A stretch of 64,000 nucleotides of DNA, taken from NCBI RefSeq assembly GCF_045291545.1, contig NZ_CP149514.1:1302001-1366000 (forward strand). The letters are read 5' to 3'. The notes under the pieces were generated by a model. The model had not been told where the DNA came from. It made no database searches and saw nothing but the letters and a program-made list of their open reading frames with translations. Position numbers and translations under genes: made by a program. Every line of letters begins with the position of its first letter. Position 1 is the stretch's first letter. The stretch is from Gallaecimonas sp045291545 (GTDB lineage Bacteria > Pseudomonadota > Gammaproteobacteria > Enterobacterales > Gallaecimonadaceae). Shown here piece after piece: positions 8,557-18,500 of the stretch.

Positions 8557-10569
8557 ATGAAAACACAGGGGTCAAAAGGCTTTGCCAGACATCCTCTGGC
8601 AATGAGCGTGGCAGCAGCCATCATGGGCATGGTGTCGCTGCCATCACAGGCGGTCAGTTTTACCATGGGCGACGAGGATCAGGTGGAAGTCTCTTTTGAC
8701 TCGACTTTTTCCCTTGGTGCCAGCTGGCGCGCTGAAGATCGTAACTATGATCTGATCGGTAAAGCCAACCAGCCACAGTTTCGCTGGACCGGGCTGACAA
8801 CTTACCCCCAGAGTGATGTCTGGATGGCTCGCGGTGCTTGGTCTAACAACAGCGATAACGGCAACCTCAACTTTGACCAGGGTGACAACTTCAGCACCGT
8901 TTTCAAAGGCGTTCATGAGCTCAGCATCCGTTATCAAGATTACGGTGCCTTCGTTCGTGGCATGTATTTTTACGACTTCGCACTGAATAACGCCAATTTT
9001 GCCTGGCAAAACCCGCTGTCCGGGCAAAAATCTGATCCATGCCGTGATAAGGACGCGCGCAAACTGGCTTGTAAGGACATCCGTCTGCTGGACGCTTACG
9101 TCTATGGCGACTGGAACTTTGGCGAGAACGAAGATGTGGTGCTGACGGTGCGCGCCGGCCAGCAGGTGGTTAACTGGGGTGAAAGTACCTTTATTCCCCA
9201 TGGCCTGTCTGAAATCAACCCGATTGACGTGGCGCGCCTCAAAGCACCCGGCGCCGATCTCAAAGAAGCTTACATTCCGGTAGGTATGGTTTGGGCTTCG
9301 CTGGGTCTGAATGAAAACTGGACCCTGGAAGCCTTCTATCAGTATGACTGGGAACACATTTATATTGATGCGCCCGGCACTTACTTCTCTACCAACGATT
9401 TTGCCGGTGAAGGCGGATACTACAACAACGTCCAGTTCGGTTTTGGTGGCCGTGTTGACCTGGACCTTGACAGCCTGACGAGCATCCTGAACCAGGATCC
9501 GACGCAAGTTGCCACCCTGATGAATTTTGTGGCGCTTAAGCCTAAAGGAGCGGCTGGTCGTAGGGAGCCTGAAAACGGTGGCCAGTACGGGGTGAAACTG
9601 AACTGGTACGCACCGCAACTGGGCGACAGCGAGTTTGGTTTTTATTACCTGAACTATCACAGCCGTCGGCCTATTATTTCGGCCATTGCCTCTGATCCGA
9701 CTCAGATCGGCGCCGACGCGGCTTATATTGCCTCGCTCAATGGTGGCCTTAATGCTGATAACGTCAGTAACCTCAAGTCCTTTACCTCCGGTTTTCTGGA
9801 ATACCCTGAAGACATCAAGCTCTATGGGCTGAGTTTTAACACTACCGTAGGCACTTCGGCACTGGCGGGTGAACTGACTCACCGCACTGGTGAGCCGTTG
9901 CAGGTTGACGATATTGAGCTGATTTATGCTGCCTATGCCGAACAGCTGGCAAAAGTAGGGCGGCCGGAACTGGCCAATATCAGCCAGCTCAATCCAGCCG
10001 GTGGCGGTGACTATGATTTTGGTTCCTATATTCAGGGCTATCGTCGTCTGGATACCACTCAGGGGCAGTTCACACTGACTCATCTGTTCGGTCCGAACCT
10101 GGGTGCTAGCTCCATTGCGGTGGTGCTTGAAGCCGGTGGTATCAAGATTCATGACATGCCCAGCCAGGACGTGCTGCGTTTTAATGCTCCGGGCACTGAC
10201 CGCTCCGGCCCCATTGCCGGTAAAGAAGGCCTGGCGCTGGCACTGCAAGGCGGCGTGGAAACCAATCCTTTCCCGGATGACTTTGCCTGGGGTTATCGGG
10301 CGCTGGCCAAGTTTACCTATCCGAACGTTTTTTCTGGGGTAAACATGTCGCCGCGGATCTTCTTCTCACACGATGTTAACGGTACTACACCAGACCCCTT
10401 GTTCCTATTCATAGAAGGGCGCAAGCAGGCCTCGGTCGGGGTGAACTTTGATTATCAAAGCCGTTGGTCGCTCGACGTCTCGTACTCCGCTTTCTGGGGT
10501 GCCAAAGGCACGGCCGATCGCCTCGAAGACCGTGACTTCGTCTCACTCAGTATCAAGTACTCCATTTAA
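8557..10569 (+). CDS. DUF1302 family outer-membrane protein
   Basis: A 670-residue secreted protein with an extended signal peptide (about residues 1-33, ending PSQA). The rest has alternating aromatic and charged residues typical of an outer-membrane beta-barrel and ends in an amphipathic strand (FVSLSIKYSI). DUF1302 proteins are commonly encoded with a DUF1329 protein, a YCF48-like propeller and an MMPL/RND transporter, exactly as here. In some bacteria such clusters accompany steroid or other hydrophobic-compound catabolism. A role in moving lipids or hydrophobic molecules across the envelope is therefore plausible but inferred. GGGGGAG precedes the start. It is the first gene of the unit. 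Confidence 0.88.
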   Translation: MKTQGSKGFARHPLAMSVAAAIMGMVSLPSQAVSFTMGDEDQVEVSFDSTFSLGASWRAEDRNYDLIGKANQPQFRWTGLTTYPQSDVWMARGAWSNNSDNGNLNFDQGDNFSTVFKGVHELSIRYQDYGAFVRGMYFYDFALNNANFAWQNPLSGQKSDPCRDKDARKLACKDIRLLDAYVYGDWNFGENEDVVLTVRAGQQVVNWGESTFIPHGLSEINPIDVARLKAPGADLKEAYIPVGMVWASLGLNENWTLEAFYQYDWEHIYIDAPGTYFSTNDFAGEGGYYNNVQFGFGGRVDLDLDSLTSILNQDPTQVATLMNFVALKPKGAAGRREPENGGQYGVKLNWYAPQLGDSEFGFYYLNYHSRRPIISAIASDPTQIGADAAYIASLNGGLNADNVSNLKSFTSGFLEYPEDIKLYGLSFNTTVGTSALAGELTHRTGEPLQVDDIELIYAAYAEQLAKVGRPELANISQLNPAGGGDYDFGSYIQGYRRLDTTQGQFTLTHLFGPNLGASSIAVVLEAGGIKIHDMPSQDVLRFNAPGTDRSGPIAGKEGLALALQGGVETNPFPDDFAWGYRALAKFTYPNVFSGVNMSPRIFFSHDVNGTTPDPLFLFIEGRKQASVGVNFDYQSRWSLDVSYSAFWGAKGTADRLEDRDFVSLSIKYSI

Positions 10570-10576
10570 GGAAGGC

Positions 10577-11947
10577 ATGACCATGAAAACACATGCATTC
10601 GTTCTCTCCCTGGTCGCGCTGGCTTTCACTTCAGGCGCCGCCTGGGCAAAAATCACTCCGGAACAGGCTGACCGTCTGGGTAAAGATCTGACGCCATTAG
10701 GGGCAGAACAGGCCGCTAGTGCTGACGGTTCCATTCCTGCCTGGACCGGTGGTATTACCAAGCCGCCGGCCAGCTATAAAGTAGGTGATCACCATGAGGA
10801 CCCGTTCCCGGATGACCCTATTTTGTACACCATTACCAAGGCCAATCTGGATAAGTACAAGGATCTGCTGAGCCCGGGTGAAATTGCCCTGTTCAACACC
10901 TATCCAGACACCTTCAAAATGAACGTTTATCGTACCCGGCGTAGTGCCTCTTTCCCGCAGGCGGTTTATGACGCGACCAAAAAGTACGCTACCACGGCGG
11001 AACTGGTGGAAGGGGGTAACGGTCTGCGCGGTGTGGCCATGGGTATTCCTTTTCCGGAACCGAAAAATGGCCTCGAAGCCATTTGGAACCACATTGTCCG
11101 CTACCGTGGCAAGGGCGCATCCCGTCATGGTGGTCAGGCAGCCCCTACGGCCAGTGGTGATTACACTCTGATCAAGTTTGATGAGCAAATCATGTTCAAG
11201 TATTCCGAGCCTGGGGTAACGCCGAGGTCCCTGGAAGAATCCAACATTCTGTTTAAGTTCAAGCAGAAAGTAACGGCGCCGGCGCGGTTGGCCGGCACCG
11301 CCTTGCTGGTACATGAAACCATGGATCAGGTCAAAACCCCGCGTCAGGCCTGGACTTACAACACCGGTCAGCGTCGTGTTCGCCGGGCGCCCAACGTGGC
11401 TTATGATGCCCCGGGCACAGCCTCGGATGGCCTGCGTACTACCGATGACTTCGACATGTTTAACGGCTCACCGAACCGTTATACCTGGACGCTCAAAGGT
11501 AAACGTGAGCTGCTGATCCCGTATAACAGCTACAAACTGCATTCCGATAAAGTGCAGTACGACGAAATTTTGAAACCCGGTCATATCAACCCGGATCTGG
11601 TGCGTTATGAAAAACACCGGGTTTGGGTAGTTGAGGCCAACCTCAAGCCGGGACTTCGTCACATCTATAAAAAGCGGGTGTTCTACATCGACGAGGATTC
11701 CTGGCAGATCGCTGTAGCGGATATCTACGACAACCGTGACCAGCTCTACCGTGTCGCCATGGCCCACGCACTGAACTACTACGAAGTGCCGACGCTGTGG
11801 TCAACGCTGGAAACGTACTACGATCTGCAAAGCCGCCGTTATCTGGCCATTGGCCTGGATAACCAGGAGCCGATGTACGACTTCTCTGCACACTTGGAAG
11901 ACCGTGATTTCACGCCAGCTGCATTGCGGCGTGAAGGCCGGCGCTAA
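10577..11947 (+). CDS. DUF1329 family periplasmic protein
   Basis: A 456-residue exported protein with a signal peptide (FVLSLVALAFTSGAAWA) and the DUF1329 features: an N-terminal ITPEQADRLGKDLTPLGAE segment and a later RYEKHRVWVVEANLKPG followed by KRVFYIDEDSWQI. The domain is related in fold to LolA/LolB lipoprotein carriers, so it could be a soluble shuttle for a hydrophobic ligand between the RND pump and the DUF1302 barrel; that is inference. ATGs at 10577 and 10583 are both possible; the first sits 6 bases after an AAGGA. It starts 7 bases after the DUF1302 stop. Confidence 0.88.
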   Translation: MTMKTHAFVLSLVALAFTSGAAWAKITPEQADRLGKDLTPLGAEQAASADGSIPAWTGGITKPPASYKVGDHHEDPFPDDPILYTITKANLDKYKDLLSPGEIALFNTYPDTFKMNVYRTRRSASFPQAVYDATKKYATTAELVEGGNGLRGVAMGIPFPEPKNGLEAIWNHIVRYRGKGASRHGGQAAPTASGDYTLIKFDEQIMFKYSEPGVTPRSLEESNILFKFKQKVTAPARLAGTALLVHETMDQVKTPRQAWTYNTGQRRVRRAPNVAYDAPGTASDGLRTTDDFDMFNGSPNRYTWTLKGKRELLIPYNSYKLHSDKVQYDEILKPGHINPDLVRYEKHRVWVVEANLKPGLRHIYKKRVFYIDEDSWQIAVADIYDNRDQLYRVAMAHALNYYEVPTLWSTLETYYDLQSRRYLAIGLDNQEPMYDFSAHLEDRDFTPAALRREGRR

Positions 11948-11957
11948 GTCCACTACC

Positions 11958-11980
11958 AGCGGCCGGACCTCCCGGCCGCT
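11958..11980 (+). terminator. Intra-operon hairpin after the DUF1329 gene
   Basis: AGCGGCCGG and CCGGCCGCT form a strong stem with a small loop. The downstream run (GCCTTATTTG) is poor in T, so partial termination or mRNA stabilisation is more likely than a complete stop. The next gene starts 22 bases later. Confidence 0.55.
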
Positions 11981-12001
11981 GCCTTATTTGTCGGGTAGTT
12001 T

Positions 12002-13006
12002 ATGAAAAAAGTCGCGTTATTGCTGTTTGCGTCTTTGATGGCCCACGGGGCCAGTGAACCGGCGCCCAGCCCTGCCTATACCGCCTCTCGCCTGGACAAG
12101 GTGCTGTTCACCAGCATTGCGGCGGCCGGTCAAACCCCGGTTGCGGTGGGGGATCGGGGGGTCATTGTACGCATTGAGCAGCAACAGCCAGTGCAGCAAA
12201 TAAGCCCGGTCAGCAGCATGTTGACACAGGTTCGTTTTGTCTCAGATAAAGTCGGCTTCGCGGTGGGCCACAATGCCACGATTTTAAAAACCGAAGACGG
12301 CGGTAAACGCTGGCGCATTGTCTATCGTGATGTCAAAGGCCAACGGCCATTACTGGCGGTGCATTTCATCACCGCTGAGCAAGGTTTTGCCATTGGTGCT
12401 TATGGCCTGTTTCTGCGTAGCGAGGACGGCGGTGAAAGCTGGCAGGCAGAGCTGCACGATGGTTTTGTTAACGCCGATGATCGCGCGTATTTACAAGAGA
12501 TCCGCCAGGACTCTGAAGAGAGTTATCGCAGTGAGTTGGCCGCGATACTGCCGCACTTGTATGCCATGGCTGATGATGGCCGTGGTCATCTGTTGATTGC
12601 CGGTGAAATGGGGCTGGTGGCTCGCTCTGATGATGCTGGCCGGCACTGGCAGCGGCTCAGTACCGGTTATCAGGGCACCTTTTTTACCGCAGCTGCAACC
12701 GGTGCTGGCAGTTGGCTGGTAGGTGGCCTGCGGGGGCATGTGTTTCGAACCGATGATGATGGCCAGCGCTGGCAGGCGATACCGGTCCCGGCTGACATTT
12801 CCGTCAATGGCCTGGATGTACAACGGGACGGTTCTGTGGTGCTGACCAACAACAATGGTGACGTTTATATCAGCCAGGACGGCTACCTGTTTACCCGAAG
12901 AGAAGATCATCTGGCGCAAGTGTCCATGGCGGCGCTTAACAGTGAAGCCGGTCTGTGGGTTGCCACAGATGAAGGATTAAAGCTGTTGCCCAAGGAGCAC
13001 CCATGA
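12002..13006 (+). CDS. YCF48-like beta-propeller protein
   Basis: A 334-residue exported protein (signal peptide about 1-18) with repeated BNR/Asp-box-like turns of the form S/TEDGGxxW: KTEDGGKRWRIV, RSEDGGESWQAE, RSDDAGRHWQRL and RTDDDGQRWQAI. This is the pattern of YCF48/photosystem II stability factor-like propellers, which in non-photosynthetic bacteria are encoded with MMPL-type transporters. It probably acts as a periplasmic partner of the RND protein whose start codon overlaps its stop by 4 bases, implying translational coupling. It is unlikely to be a glycosidase, since only the propeller turns are seen. Confidence 0.85.
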   Translation: MKKVALLLFASLMAHGASEPAPSPAYTASRLDKVLFTSIAAAGQTPVAVGDRGVIVRIEQQQPVQQISPVSSMLTQVRFVSDKVGFAVGHNATILKTEDGGKRWRIVYRDVKGQRPLLAVHFITAEQGFAIGAYGLFLRSEDGGESWQAELHDGFVNADDRAYLQEIRQDSEESYRSELAAILPHLYAMADDGRGHLLIAGEMGLVARSDDAGRHWQRLSTGYQGTFFTAAATGAGSWLVGGLRGHVFRTDDDGQRWQAIPVPADISVNGLDVQRDGSVVLTNNNGDVYISQDGYLFTRREDHLAQVSMAALNSEAGLWVATDEGLKLLPKEHP

Positions 13007-15327
13007 GCCTGAATGCTGTTGTGAATCTGTGCGAAAAAGTGGTGTTTCGTCACCGGCCGTTGGTGCTGGTGCTGTTTGCCCTAGCAACCACCTTTTTTCT
13101 GTATATGGCCATGCACCTGAAACTGGATGCGGCCTTTACCAAAAACATTCCACTTAACCACCCATACATGCAGACCTACCTGAAGCATCAGCAAAACTTC
13201 GGTGGGGCGAACTCGATTCTGATCGCTGTGCGGGACAAAAAAGGCAACATGTTTAATCCCGCCTTTTTTGAAACCCTGCACAAGGTTCATGACCAGCTGT
13301 TCTTCATTCCCGGTATCGATCGGGTGCAGGTGAAGTCACTGTATTCACCGTCAACCCGCTTTACTGAAGTGGTGGAAGATGGTTTTGCCGGTGGTCCGGT
13401 GATCCCGGCTGATTTTGATGAGCACAAGCCTGCTGATCTGGCCAAGGTAAAAGCCAACATTGAAAAGGCTGGCATTATCGGCCGGCTGGTCTCGGAAGAC
13501 TATTCGTCAGCCATGGTGACGGCGCAACTGCTGGATTTCGATCCGAAAACTGGCGAGAAACTCGATACCATCGAGTTTGCCAACCGTCTGGAGCAGGATA
13601 TCCGTGAGAAATTCCAAAGCGATGAAATAGATATTCATATCATCGGCTTTGCCAAGATGATTGGCGATGTCGCCAATGGCGCCAAAGATGTGGTGCTGTT
13701 TTTCGCGGTTGCAATCGCCATCACTGCGGTAATGGTGTACCTGTTCAGTCATTCCTGGCTGTTGACCTTGTTACCGTTGGGCTGCTCACTGATCGCGGTG
13801 ATTTGGCAGCTGGGGCTGCTGACGGTGATTGGCTTTGGGATCGACCCTATGTCGATACTGGTGCCGTTTTTGATTTTTGCTATTGGTGTTTCACACGGTG
13901 TGCAAATGATCAATGCCGTGGGTAAACAGGTAGCCAAAGGGGTTGACCCGAAAAATGCGGCGATGGCGGCGTTTCGCCGGTTGCTGGTGCCTGGTGGTAT
14001 TGCTCTGCTGTCCGACACTGTGGGCTTTTTAACGCTGCTGGCCATTGATATTGGCATCATCCGTGAATTGGCGATCACCGCATCCTTGGGGGTGGCGGTG
14101 ATCATTCTGACCAACCTGGTGTTATTGCCGGTGCTGTTGTCGTACGCCAAGTTTTCTCCGCGCTACCTGGCCCGGCTGGGTCAGCCACATCCCATGGTGG
14201 CGCGTTTTTGGCAGGGCGTTGCCGGCTTTGTAAAGCCTGGCCGGGCGACGGTGATCCTGGTGCTGGCGGCGCTGCTGTTTGTCTTCGGGCAACTGCTGGG
14301 CAGCAAGATGCAGATCGGCGACTTGCACGCCGGGGCGCCAGCCCTTAATGCCGACAGTCGCTACAACAAAGATACGGCCATGATCACCGACCGCTTTGCC
14401 ATTTCCGTGGACTGGATGTCGGTGATCACCGAAGGGCAGACGCAGTCCTGTACCCGCTATGAGGATATGCATGCCATTGATCAGTTCCAGTGGCGCATGG
14501 AAAACGTACCGGGGGTACAGTCGGCCATCAGTTTGGCTTCGGTCGCGAAGCGGATCAACGCCGGTTACAGCGAAGGCAGCCCGCTATGGCGGGTGATCCC
14601 CAACAACACTCAGACCTTGGTGCAGTCTATTGCCCTGGTACCAACCACTTCCGGACTGCTTAACTCTGACTGTTCGGTGATGCCGGTAATGCTGTTTTTG
14701 GCTGATCACAAAGCAGACACCCTGGCGCGGGTTGTTGCTGCTGCCAAGCAGTATGGTCGCGAGTTTGGCCGGGATAACCTGCAGTTCAAGCTGGCCTCTG
14801 GGCCTGCCGGGGTAATGGCGGCTACCAATGAAGCAGTAGCGGCGGCACAGACACCGATGCTGCTGTATGTCTATGGGGCGGTGATTGTGCTGTGTCTAGT
14901 GTCATTTCGCTCGCTGCGGGCCACCATTGCGGTCGTAGTGCCCTTGTATCTGGTTTCCACCCTGGCTCAGGCGCTGATGGTCAAACTGCAGATTGGCCTG
15001 ACCGTGTCTACCTTGCCGGTGATTGCTCTGGGCGTTGGTATTGGGGTTGATTACGGCATTTATATTTTGTCGACCATGAGCGAGCGCTTGCGTCAGGGTG
15101 ATAACCTTTTTGAAGCCTATCTGGCCGCCCTGCAAGAGCGTGGTGGTGCGGTGTTCTTTACCGGCATCACTTTGGCCATTGGCGTATCGACCTGGTTTTT
15201 CTCCGCATTGAAGTTTCAGGTCGACATGGGGGTACTGCTGACCTTCATGTTCCTGGTCAATATGCTGGGGGCTATCTTGTTATTACCAGCACTAATGGCG
15301 CTTTTATATCCCGGTAAAAGAGCCTGA
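13003..15327 (+). CDS. RND superfamily transporter, MMPL type
   Basis: A 774-residue inner-membrane protein with the duplicated RND/MMPL plan: one helix, a large periplasmic loop, then a block of five helices, all repeated. The first helical block lies around 225-380 (with a GVSHGVQMINAVGKQ segment). The second follows residue 610, with GVGIGVDYGIYILSTMSERL, containing the aspartate of the proton-relay type. MMPL proteins move lipids or other hydrophobic molecules using the proton gradient. The gene overlaps the propeller gene by 4 bases and is followed by a terminator, so it closes the four-gene unit. Substrate unknown. Confidence 0.9.
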   Translation: MSLNAVVNLCEKVVFRHRPLVLVLFALATTFFLYMAMHLKLDAAFTKNIPLNHPYMQTYLKHQQNFGGANSILIAVRDKKGNMFNPAFFETLHKVHDQLFFIPGIDRVQVKSLYSPSTRFTEVVEDGFAGGPVIPADFDEHKPADLAKVKANIEKAGIIGRLVSEDYSSAMVTAQLLDFDPKTGEKLDTIEFANRLEQDIREKFQSDEIDIHIIGFAKMIGDVANGAKDVVLFFAVAIAITAVMVYLFSHSWLLTLLPLGCSLIAVIWQLGLLTVIGFGIDPMSILVPFLIFAIGVSHGVQMINAVGKQVAKGVDPKNAAMAAFRRLLVPGGIALLSDTVGFLTLLAIDIGIIRELAITASLGVAVIILTNLVLLPVLLSYAKFSPRYLARLGQPHPMVARFWQGVAGFVKPGRATVILVLAALLFVFGQLLGSKMQIGDLHAGAPALNADSRYNKDTAMITDRFAISVDWMSVITEGQTQSCTRYEDMHAIDQFQWRMENVPGVQSAISLASVAKRINAGYSEGSPLWRVIPNNTQTLVQSIALVPTTSGLLNSDCSVMPVMLFLADHKADTLARVVAAAKQYGREFGRDNLQFKLASGPAGVMAATNEAVAAAQTPMLLYVYGAVIVLCLVSFRSLRATIAVVVPLYLVSTLAQALMVKLQIGLTVSTLPVIALGVGIGVDYGIYILSTMSERLRQGDNLFEAYLAALQERGGAVFFTGITLAIGVSTWFFSALKFQVDMGVLLTFMFLVNMLGAILLLPALMALLYPGKRA

Positions 15328-15333
15328 ATAGCC

Positions 15334-15353
15334 GGCCCCGCCTGGGCGGGGCC
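15334..15353 (+). terminator. Terminator after the RND transporter
   Basis: GGCCCCGCC and GGCGGGGCC pair around TG, followed by GCTATTTTA. It ends the DUF1302-to-RND operon. Confidence 0.8.
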
Positions 15354-15447
15354 GCTATTTTACTGGTGGTCGCACCAGTGTTGTTACAACTGAGATTTCC
15401 CTGCTTTCCCCTCGCAACCTGCTATCTAAAAGCATAGAATTGAGAGC

Positions 15448-15481
15448 GCTTACCACACGCAAGTTGACGTGCGCGTAAAGC
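15448..15481 (+). other. Imperfect inverted repeat upstream of gdh
   Basis: GCTTACCACACGC and GTGCGCGTAAAGC are imperfectly complementary around AAGTTGA, in the 221-base gap before the glutamate dehydrogenase gene. A second short hairpin (ACTGGTG and CACCAGT) lies at 15362-15379. They could be 5' leader structures or an operator. No function is established. Confidence 0.35.
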
Positions 15482-15548
15482 AAGAATTCTTTCACTCACA
15501 AACGGGGTAAGCGGGAATCCGCTACGCAGTACCAAAGGGAAGGGTCTC

Positions 15549-18500
15549 ATGGCACTGATTGACGGTCATACGTCCGTACTGCTCGAAAACGTCTGTAAAC
15601 TCATTGAATCGAAAGTCCCCTCCGAACGCGCCTCTCTTATTTCGGCCTTCGTCAAGAAAGTCTATGGCACCATGTCAGGTGATGACCTGCATGGCCGCAA
15701 TGATTCTGATCTGTACGGGGCGGCATTAAGCCTGTGGAACGCGCTAGAAGAAAAAGAAGCGGGCGAGGGATATATCCGGGTATTTAACCCGGAAGTCGGT
15801 CGTGACGGTTGGCAGTCCAGCCACACTATTATCGAAATAGTCCATGATGACATGCCGTTCATGGTGGACTCGGTACGCATGGCGCTGAGTCGCCAGGGTG
15901 TGACCTCACACCTGATGCTGCATGTACCGATGGCATTTTCCCGCGATGCTGACAACAAAGTCACTGCCATCAAGGGGTTGTCTGAGCGTAGCAACGATGA
16001 CCGCGCCGAAACGGTATTTATGATCGAAATTGACCGCCAGAGTGAACAGAGCGTCATTGACGCGCTGACCACCGAGCTGCGCGAAGTGCTGGCCGATGTC
16101 ACCTTGTCGGTGCATGACTGGCAGCCGATGCAAGCACGGCTGGACGCGGTGATCGAACGTATTGAAACCCAGAAGTTGCCGGTATCCGAAGAAGAACGCG
16201 AAGAAGTGGATGCCTTTTTGAAGTGGGTCAATGACCACAACTTCACGCTGATGGGCTATCGCTATTACGAAATCAAACCGGTTAAAGGTGATTACGAATT
16301 ACGCCCTGACAGCGAATCCAGTCTGGGGTTAATGCGTGCCTCCACCAAGGCCCACAAGCGCCGGTTGTCAGCGCTCGGTGAAAGTGCCTGGGAAGAGGCC
16401 CTCAGCCCGCACCTGCTGGTGCTGACCAAAACCAACTCCAAGTCACGGGTTCACCGGCCTGCCTACATCGACTACATCGGCATCAAGCGCTTTGACGCCA
16501 AGGGTCAGGTGGTTGGTGAAGATCGTTTCATTGGCCTTTATGCCGCCAGCGTCTATAACAACTCGGCGATGCAGATCCCGCTGATTCGTCAGAAGCTGCA
16601 GCGGATCATGGAACAATCGGGTTTTACAGCAGGTAGCCACGCCTATAAGGCGCTGCTCAACATTCTGGAAACCTATCCCCGCGATGAGCTGATCCAGGCC
16701 AAAGAAGATGAGCTGATGCAGGTTGGTCTTGGCGTGCTGCAAATGCAGGAGCGTGACAAAACCCGGCTGTTTATCCGCAAGGATGTGTTCGGGCGTTACT
16801 ACTCCTGCATGGTGTATGTGACCAAAGAGCGCTACAACACCCAACTGCGCATCGATACCCAGAAGATCCTCGCCCAGGCCCTGGGCTCCAGCGAAGAAGT
16901 GGAGTTCACGACCTATTTCTCCGAATCCGCGCTTTGTCGCACCCATTACATTGTGCGCGTCAAAGACACAGAAAAAGACATCAACGTGAAAGAAATCGAA
17001 GCCAACCTGATTGAGGCGGCTCGCAGCTGGGAAGACAAGCTGGAGTCGGCACTGCTGTCCCTGCATGGTGAGGCCAACGGTAAGAAGCTATCGCGCCGTT
17101 ACCTGCAGGCTTTCCCGCGTTCTTATAAAGAAGAAGTTCTGCCTTCGACCGCGGCGGTGGATATCGCCCAACTGGAAGCCATCAATGATCAGCACCAACT
17201 GGGAATGCTGTTCTATCGTCCGCAGGAGTTCAGCAACCAGCGAATGGTCAAGCTGAAGTTGTTCCATAAGGATCAGCCGATTTACCTGTCTGATGTCATG
17301 CCGATGCTCGAAAACATGGGCTTGCGCATTATTGGTGAACGGCCCTACGAAGTACGGACCAGTGAAGGTAACCGTTGCTGGGTACTGGACTTCTATATGG
17401 AGCATGTGGGCAGTAACGTCCTGAATCTGGAAGAAAGTCAGCACCGTTTCCAAGATGCATTTGCTCGCATCTGGAGTGGCGACTTTGAAGATGATGGCTT
17501 TAACAAACTGGTACTCGGTGCTGGCCTGACCGGCCGGGAAGTGGTGATCCTGCGTGCTTACGCAAAGTACATGCGCCAGATCGGCTCCTCGTTTAGTCAG
17601 TCTTACATCGAAGAAACGCTGATCCGCTACCCGCTGATTGCCCAGATGCTGGTGCAGCTGTTCATCAAACGCTTTGATGCGAAAAAACCGGCAGCAGAAA
17701 AAACCCTCGAGAAGATGATTGGCCAGATCAACGACGAGTTGGAAAATGTCTCCAACCTCGATGACGACCGTATCATCCGCTCCTACGTCGAGTTGATCAG
17801 CGCTACTTTGCGCACTAACTACTTCCAAAAACACGAAGACGGTACAGAGAAGTCCTATATCTCCTTCAAGATGAAGCCGGATATGATTTCGGAAATGCCG
17901 TTGCCATTGCCGGCGTTTGAAATTTTTGTCTACAGCCCGCGAGTTGAAGGTGTACACCTGCGTGGTGGCAAGGTTGCCCGTGGTGGCTTGCGTTGGTCAG
18001 ACCGTCGTGAAGACTTCCGTACCGAGGTACTCGGTCTGGTCAAAGCGCAGCAGGTTAAAAACACCGTGATTGTGCCGGTAGGTGCCAAAGGTGGTTTTGT
18101 CTGCAAGAAACTACCGACCAGCGGCGGCCGGGAAGCCTTCTTCAACGAAGGTAAAGAGTGCTACCGCACCTTTATTCGGGCCTTGCTGGATATCACCGAT
18201 AACATCAAAGGCAACGAAGTCGTACCGCCGGTGGATGTTATCCGCCATGACGACGATGACCCCTATCTGGTGGTGGCCGCCGATAAAGGTACCGCTACCT
18301 TCTCCGATATCGCCAACGGTATTGCCGAGGAATATGACCACTGGTTAGGCGACGCGTTTGCCTCCGGTGGCTCTGTGGGCTATGACCACAAGAAAATGGG
18401 GATCACCGCTCGTGGCGCCTGGGAGTCGGTAAAACGGCACTTCCGGGAAATGGGCATTGACTGCCAGAGCACCGATTTTACTGCGATGGGTGTTGGTGAT

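Noticed and set aside
8644..10248. A 534-codon minus-strand frame inside the DUF1302 gene
   Set aside because: Antisense shadow of a clear exported barrel protein in a plus-strand operon; no motifs of its own.
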